DNA of 11,287 nt from positions 1 to 11,287 of the forward strand of contig JASJHQ010000071.1 of assembly GCA_037625715.1 (NCBI GenBank), written 5' to 3'. Below are positions 7,447 through 11,287 of this stretch, one piece after another (positions within the stretch are counted from its first letter, which is position 1; every line of letters starts with the position of its first letter). The stretch is from JABAYQ01 sp018608925 (GTDB lineage: Bacteria > Bacteroidota > Bacteroidia > Flavobacteriales > UBA7312). The position numbers and the translations under genes were made by a program. The notes under the pieces are model-generated. The model did no database searches and was not told the DNA's origin. It saw nothing but the letters and a program-made list of their open reading frames with translations.

Positions 7447-7944
7447 ATGGTTTCATTGATAGTAGCAGCTTCCGAAAATAAAGTTATTGGAAAAAATAAT
7501 GACCTTGCTTGGGTATTACCTTTAGATTTAAAATATTTCAAGGATACTACCAAAGAACATTTTGTAATAATGGGAAGAAAAAACTTCGAATCTATTCCAG
7601 AAAAATACAGGCCATTACCAAACAGAACAAATGTAATTGTTACTAGAAACGCTGACTTTAAGGCGGATAATTGTTTGGTAGTAAACTCTATTGAAAAAGC
7701 TTTAGAACTAGCTAATGATGCAAATGACCAAGAGCCATTTATTATTGGAGGAGGTCAGATTTACAAATATGCTATAGAAAATAATTTAGTAGATAAGGTC
7801 TACCTAACTAGAGTTCACGCTCAAGTAGAGGGAGATACTTACTTCGAAAATTTGAATGAAGATTGGAAGTTAATTAGCAGCAATGCTCACAAAGCAGATC
7901 ACCGACATGCTTTTGACTTTACTTTTTTAGTCTATCAAAAATAG
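7447..7944 (+). CDS. folA: Dihydrofolate reductase
   Basis: A 165-residue dihydrofolate reductase, which reduces dihydrofolate to tetrahydrofolate with NADPH in the cytoplasm, regenerating the cofactor used by ThyA. Seen are SLIVAASENKVIGKNNDLAW (3-22), the conserved W22 and the catalytic acid D27 in the LPLDLKYFK segment, MGRKNFESIP (42-51), RPLPNRTNVIVTR (55-67), the NADPH-binding IIGGGQIY (99-106), and DTYFE (130-134). Position 46 is asparagine where most DHFRs have threonine in MGRxT; I recall the same change in other Flavobacteria but cannot check. The start at 7447 is 1 nt after the upstream stop. It is the last gene of the operon, followed by a hairpin terminator. Confidence 0.96.
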   Translation: MVSLIVAASENKVIGKNNDLAWVLPLDLKYFKDTTKEHFVIMGRKNFESIPEKYRPLPNRTNVIVTRNADFKADNCLVVNSIEKALELANDANDQEPFIIGGGQIYKYAIENNLVDKVYLTRVHAQVEGDTYFENLNEDWKLISSNAHKADHRHAFDFTFLVYQK

Positions 7945-7962
7945 AACGAACTAATTGCAAGT

Positions 7963-7991
7963 AAAAGGAAGTTAATAGCTTCCTTTTTTTT
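7963..7991. terminator. Bidirectional Rho-independent terminator between folA and clpX
   Basis: AAAAGGAAG (7963-7971) pairs perfectly over 9 bp with CTTCCTTTT (7979-7987) around a 7-nt loop. On the plus strand the stem runs into an eight-T tract (7984-7991), ending the etfB-folA operon. On the minus strand the same stem runs into TTTT, ending clpX. The tract overlaps the clpX stop codon (7990-7992), so the two convergent operons share one compact terminator. Confidence 0.85.
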
Positions 7992-9228
7992 ATGCTACTT
8001 TTAAAGATTTCAGTTTCGAAATTTGCATTTTCTCTCGAGCATAATCTAGAGTAATCTCTACCTTTTCTCCTTTCTTATCCGAAGAAGGAATATCAAACAT
8101 AGCATCAATCATTATTGCCTCGCAAATAGAACGCAAACCCCTTGCTCCTAATTTAAACTCTACAGCTTTATCAACAATAAAGTCTAATGCTTCAGGAGCA
8201 AAAGTTAATTCTGTATCGTCCATTTCGAACAACTTGACATATTGTTTACACAAAGAATTTTTAGGTTCTGTAAGAATCGATCTTAAGGTAACTTTATCTA
8301 GAGGATTAAGGTATGTAAGCACAGGCAAACGACCAATAAGTTCTGGAATAAGACCAAAACCTTTTAAATCTTGAGGACCTATGTATTGCAACATATTCTC
8401 TTTGTCCAACTTCTCTTTCTTGCTAGAATTATAACCTATTGCTTGAGCGCTTAGCCTTTTACCAATTACTTTATCAATTCCATCGAAAGCACCTCCACAA
8501 ATAAACAAGATGTTAGTTGTATCAATAGCAATCATTTTTTGCTCTGGGTGTTTCCTTCCTCCTTGTGGTGGAACTTGAACAACCGCTCCCTCCAAAAGCT
8601 TAAGCATAGCCTGTTGCACTCCTTCTCCCGAAACATCTCTTGTAATAGAAGGATTATCACTCTTACGAGCAATTTTATCAACCTCATCAATAAACACAAT
8701 TCCTCTTTGAGTAGACTTTATATCGAAGTCAGAAGCTTGATATAAGCGTGAAAGTATAGCCTCTACATCTTCACCTACATATCCTGCTTCTGTTAACACA
8801 GTAGCATCGGCAATACAAAAAGGAACATTTAAAACTTTAGCAATTGTTTTAGCAAGTAAGGTTTTGCCCGTACCAGTTTGGCCAACCATAATAATGTTCG
8901 ACTTTTCAATTTCTACCTCATCTGCGTCAGCAGAAGGGACTTGCAACAATCTTTTGTAGTGATTGTAAACAGCCACTGATAACACTTTTTTAGCATCGTC
9001 TTGACCTATTACATATTGGTCAAGGTGAATCTTAATATCTTTGGGTTTAAGCAAATTCATTTGGCCGCTAATCTCCAAACGATCTTTACCTTCTTGCTCA
9101 GCATTTACAATGCCTATAGCTTGAGTAATACAACTATCGCAAATATGTGAATTTATTCCAGCGATAAGAACGTTAGTATCTTGTTTGTCTTTACCACAAA
9201 AAGAACAATTGATATTTTCCTCTTTCAT
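7990..9228 (-). CDS. clpX: ATP-dependent Clp protease ATP-binding subunit ClpX
   Basis: The hexameric AAA+ unfoldase that recognises substrates and threads them into ClpP. It has 412 residues, a normal family length. The N-terminal zinc-binding domain has C8, C11, C30 and C33. The AAA+ module has Walker A GQTGTGKT (116-123), pore loop 1 GYVG (149-152), Walker B IVFIDE (177-182), the RKH substrate loop (225-227), the arginine finger in ELIGRLP (R300) and sensor 2 GARGLRS (361-367). The ClpP-docking loop reads IGY (264-266) rather than the classical IGF, keeping an aromatic at the third position. It is the last gene of the tig-clpP-clpX cluster. A 75-nt spacer containing a terminator-like hairpin separates it from clpP, so clpX may receive only read-through or have its own promoter. 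No clear promoter is visible in the spacer. Confidence 0.97.
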   Translation of the reverse strand: MKEENINCSFCGKDKQDTNVLIAGINSHICDSCITQAIGIVNAEQEGKDRLEISGQMNLLKPKDIKIHLDQYVIGQDDAKKVLSVAVYNHYKRLLQVPSADADEVEIEKSNIIMVGQTGTGKTLLAKTIAKVLNVPFCIADATVLTEAGYVGEDVEAILSRLYQASDFDIKSTQRGIVFIDEVDKIARKSDNPSITRDVSGEGVQQAMLKLLEGAVVQVPPQGGRKHPEQKMIAIDTTNILFICGGAFDGIDKVIGKRLSAQAIGYNSSKKEKLDKENMLQYIGPQDLKGFGLIPELIGRLPVLTYLNPLDKVTLRSILTEPKNSLCKQYVKLFEMDDTELTFAPEALDFIVDKAVEFKLGARGLRSICEAIMIDAMFDIPSSDKKGEKVEITLDYAREKMQISKLKSLKVA

Positions 9229-9245
9229 ATTAATAAAAATTAAAG

Positions 9246-9276
9246 AAAAACCACAAACTAAAAAGAATGTGGTTTT
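9246..9276 (-). terminator. Terminator-like hairpin (possible attenuator) between clpP and clpX
   Basis: On the minus strand, AAAACCACA (9276-9268) pairs perfectly over 9 bp with TGTGGTTTT (9255-9247) around a 12-nt loop. The stem is followed by T at 9246 and then CTTTAATTTTT, so the U-run is about five residues, counting the end of the stem. This is the form of an intrinsic terminator, placed 27 nt after the clpP stop and 17 nt before the clpX start. It could be a partial terminator lowering clpX relative to clpP, or an mRNA processing or stability structure. Confidence 0.65.
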
Positions 9277-9303
9277 AAGTATAGTTGTTATGTTTTATTG
9301 CTA

Positions 9304-9975
9304 TTATTTTTTAACCAAAACCTCATCGATCATTCCGTATTCTTTGGCTTCTTGAGCGGTTAACCAGTAATCTCTATCTCCATCTTTCCAAACTTCTTCG
9401 TAAGTTTTACCAGAGTGATTAGCGATTATTTCATATAGCTCTTTCTTTAGCTTCTGAATTTCTCTTGCAGTAATTTCGATATCTGAAGCCTGACCACTGG
9501 CACCACCTAATGGCTGGTGAATCATTACTCTAGAATGTTTTAATGCGGTACGTTTACCTGTTGCACCAGCACATAATAAAACAGCACCCATAGAGGCAGC
9601 CATTCCAGTACATATTGTTGCTACATCTGGGTTGATGTATTGCATAGTATCGTATATACCTAAACCAGCATATACTCCTCCACCAGGAGAATTTAAATAA
9701 ATCTGAATTCCTCTTTCTGCATCTACTGATTCCAAGAATAACAATTGAGCTTGGATAATATTTGCTACATAATCGTTAATCGGAACACCTAAGAAAATAA
9801 TTCTATCCATCATAAGACGAGAGAACACATCCATAGAAGCTACGTTCATAGAACGCTCTTCGATAATAGTTGGAGAAATATAATTGGCATAAGCCGACTG
9901 AAATCGGTCTAATGTAGTACTACTAATTCCTCTGTGTTTAGTAGCGTATTTTTTAAATTCTTCAGGATCAAACAT
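9304..9975 (-). CDS. clpP: ATP-dependent Clp protease proteolytic subunit ClpP
   Basis: The serine peptidase that forms the tetradecameric degradation chamber served by ClpX (and ClpA/ClpC where present). It has 223 residues. The catalytic triad is S128 in GMAASMG (124-130), H153 in MIHQPLGG (151-158), and D202 in DRDYWL (200-205), with the same spacing as the E. coli enzyme. The oxyanion-loop segment LNSPGGGVYAGLGIYD (94-109) is also intact. An N-terminal extension of about 35-40 residues precedes the core at IIEERSMN (37-44). It may include a propeptide, but the cleavage point cannot be fixed from sequence. It lies 6 nt downstream of the trigger factor stop. Confidence 0.97.
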   Translation of the reverse strand: MFDPEEFKKYATKHRGISSTTLDRFQSAYANYISPTIIEERSMNVASMDVFSRLMMDRIIFLGVPINDYVANIIQAQLLFLESVDAERGIQIYLNSPGGGVYAGLGIYDTMQYINPDVATICTGMAASMGAVLLCAGATGKRTALKHSRVMIHQPLGGASGQASDIEITAREIQKLKKELYEIIANHSGKTYEEVWKDGDRDYWLTAQEAKEYGMIDEVLVKK

Positions 9976-9981
9976 AGTGTC

Positions 9982-11287
9982 TTATTTATCTGTAGCTAAT
10001 TTAACAAAATCATCGTAAGAAACCTCTTTTTCGGTTAACTTAAACTTCTCTTTGTATAGGCCCATTGTTTTACCATCGTACAATTCATTGTAAACTTTCT
10101 TACGCTCCTCTTCATTTTCTAATACTTTCATAGAAATCTCGTTAAGCTTATCGTCGTCTGGTGCAGGCTGTCCGTACTGAGTAAAGTTTCTAATAATTAA
10201 CTCTTTAGCATGAGCGATAACGTCTTCGTTTTTAACTTCAAGATCGTTTTCTTTAATTATTTTGTTTTCAATCAGTTGCCATTTTAAGCTATCCGAGTAC
10301 TGGCTGTATTCTTGCTCTACTTGCTCCATAGTTAATCCGTTTTCGTTGGATGCAACTAACCATCTTTTTAAGAATTCGTCTGGTAAATCAAGTTTTACTT
10401 TCTTAATAAGGTGAAGAATAACATCGTTCTTTAGTTTGTTATCACTTTCGCTTACAAACGACTTCTCCACTTCTTCTTTAATTTTTGCTTTAAAAGCTTT
10501 AGCTGTTTTAATTTCGTCTTTTCCGAAAACTTTATCGAATAAGTCTTGATCTAAATCAGCTGGCTCCATTCTACTTATTGACTTAATAAGTAATTTAAAG
10601 TCTGCATCTAAAACTTCTATCTCTTCTTTGCTAATGTTTAGCATATGATGAGCGTCGTTGCTAAAATCTTTATTGATTCTTACAACTACTTCACTATCTT
10701 TTTGTAGTCCGACTAAAGATTTTTGCACTTTCTTATTTAGCACAATATCTAAAGCAACAGATGACGTATGATTAACACCTCCTTCTAAGACAGCACCGCT
10801 ATCATCTAACTGGAAAAACTCTACCATCATTAAATCAGTTAATGCTGATTTTTCTGGTTGTGTCATTTTACCATATCTCTTAGCCATATCGGTAGTATAA
10901 TGGTCTACCATTTTGGTGTCTGCGACAATCTTAAAGAAATCAAATTTTCCTTTTTGATCAAGTGGAACACTAAATTCTGGAGCCATTCCCATTTCGTACT
11001 CGAAACTAAAATCGCTATCATTATCCCAATCTACTTCCTTAGTTAAAGGTAAAGGATTACCTAAAACTTCTAATTTTCCGTCCGTAATATGCTTGTAGAT
11101 AGCTTCTTGCAAAAGCTTATTTACTTCGTCGATAAGAACCGACTTCCCTATCATCTTTTTCACTTGGCCCATTGGTATTTTTCCTTTACGGAAACCAGGC
11201 ACACTAGCAGTTTTACGATAGTTAACAATTACTTGCTCTACTTTTTCTTGGTAGTCAGCAGCTTCTACACTAATTTTTAATTTAGCG
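9982..11287 (-). CDS. tig: Trigger factor, ribosome-associated chaperone (5' end beyond the right edge)
   Basis: Trigger factor, the ribosome-docked chaperone that meets nascent chains at the tunnel exit. The reading frame is open to the right edge, giving 434 codons plus one base. The codon at 11202-11200 is a GTG encoding an internal valine, not a start. Sequence before it (AKLKISVEAADYQEKVEQVI and on) continues the ribosome-binding domain and leads into the signature PGFRKGKIPMG. Probably some 15-20 residues are missing, judged from related proteins. The ribosome-binding domain is followed by a divergent FKBP-like region and the C-terminal helical chaperone arms (about the last 180 residues, rich in K and E). 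The middle domain lacks the usual glycine-rich active-site motif, so prolyl-isomerase activity is doubtful. It is the first of three genes here, with clpP 6 nt downstream. Confidence 0.93.
   Translation of the reverse strand, partial: AKLKISVEAADYQEKVEQVIVNYRKTASVPGFRKGKIPMGQVKKMIGKSVLIDEVNKLLQEAIYKHITDGKLEVLGNPLPLTKEVDWDNDSDFSFEYEMGMAPEFSVPLDQKGKFDFFKIVADTKMVDHYTTDMAKRYGKMTQPEKSALTDLMMVEFFQLDDSGAVLEGGVNHTSSVALDIVLNKKVQKSLVGLQKDSEVVVRINKDFSNDAHHMLNISKEEIEVLDADFKLLIKSISRMEPADLDQDLFDKVFGKDEIKTAKAFKAKIKEEVEKSFVSESDNKLKNDVILHLIKKVKLDLPDEFLKRWLVASNENGLTMEQVEQEYSQYSDSLKWQLIENKIIKENDLEVKNEDVIAHAKELIIRNFTQYGQPAPDDDKLNEISMKVLENEEERKKVYNELYDGKTMGLYKEKFKLTEKEVSYDDFVKLATDK

Noticed and set aside
8436..8441. 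IGY in place of IGF in the ClpX docking loop as a loss of ClpP binding
   Set aside because: The aromatic third residue is kept and clpP is adjacent; variation at this position appears to be common in this phylum.
8539..8745. Plus-strand open frame of 68 codons
   Set aside because: It is antisense to the AAA+ core of clpX.
9254..9261. TTAGTTTG on the minus strand as a clpX -7 box
   Set aside because: One mismatch to TAnnTTTG, no TTG-like element at the right distance upstream, and it lies inside the hairpin loop and arm.
11200..11202. GTG as the trigger factor start
   Set aside because: The upstream in-frame sequence continues the conserved ribosome-binding domain, so this is an internal valine codon.
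10858..11280. Two short plus-strand open frames (10858-11046 and 11089-11280)
   Set aside because: Both are antisense to trigger factor, which is coding through to the window edge.
1..11287. A novel defence, mobile or secondary-metabolite system
   Set aside because: All genes match housekeeping families. No transposase, integrase, tRNA, CRISPR repeats, long direct or inverted repeats, or compositional break was seen.

Overview
The window is an AT-rich, densely packed stretch of chromosome from a member of the Bacteroidota, most likely a Flavobacteriia-type organism. The evidence is protein style (E1-beta next to EtfBA, a two-domain bifunctional nuclease with a UVR tail, a concentrative nucleoside transporter with a periplasmic N-terminal domain), promoters of the Bacteroidota type (TTTG, about 18 nt, TAnnTTTG), and start codons without clear Shine-Dalgarno sequences. 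No species can be named from the sequence alone.

Layout. (1) 1-1397, minus strand: pdhB (pyruvate dehydrogenase E1 beta), followed 16 nt downstream by the 5' part of hppA (membrane ion-pumping pyrophosphatase), which runs off the left edge. (2) 1398-1553: a divergent intergenic region with one recognisable promoter facing each way. (3) 1554-7944, plus strand: seven tightly packed genes, etfB, etfA, a bifunctional nuclease (DUF151 plus UVR), a CNT nucleoside transporter, thyA, a saccharopine/lysine-6-dehydrogenase-like enzyme and folA. Gaps are 7 nt or less, and thyA overlaps its successor by 1 nt, so this looks like one operon. (4) 7963-7991: a hairpin terminator shared by the two convergent operons. 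(5) 7990-11287, minus strand: trigger factor (5' end beyond the right edge), clpP and clpX, the classic co-translational folding and ATP-dependent proteolysis cluster, with a second terminator-like hairpin between clpP and clpX.

How the genes work together. The left half is central energy metabolism: acetyl-CoA formation, electron transfer from acyl-CoA-type dehydrogenases, and pyrophosphate-driven ion pumping. The middle operon continues into thymidylate supply: nucleoside import, ThyA making dTMP and dihydrofolate, and FolA recycling dihydrofolate. A putative amino-acid dehydrogenase sits between these last two. The right half is protein quality control.

I found no mobile element, CRISPR array, tRNA/rRNA gene, phage gene or defence system. 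This is ordinary housekeeping chromosome. The items most worth a second look are the periplasmic lipocalin-like domain on the nucleoside transporter, the dehydrogenase between thyA and folA, and the hairpin between clpP and clpX.
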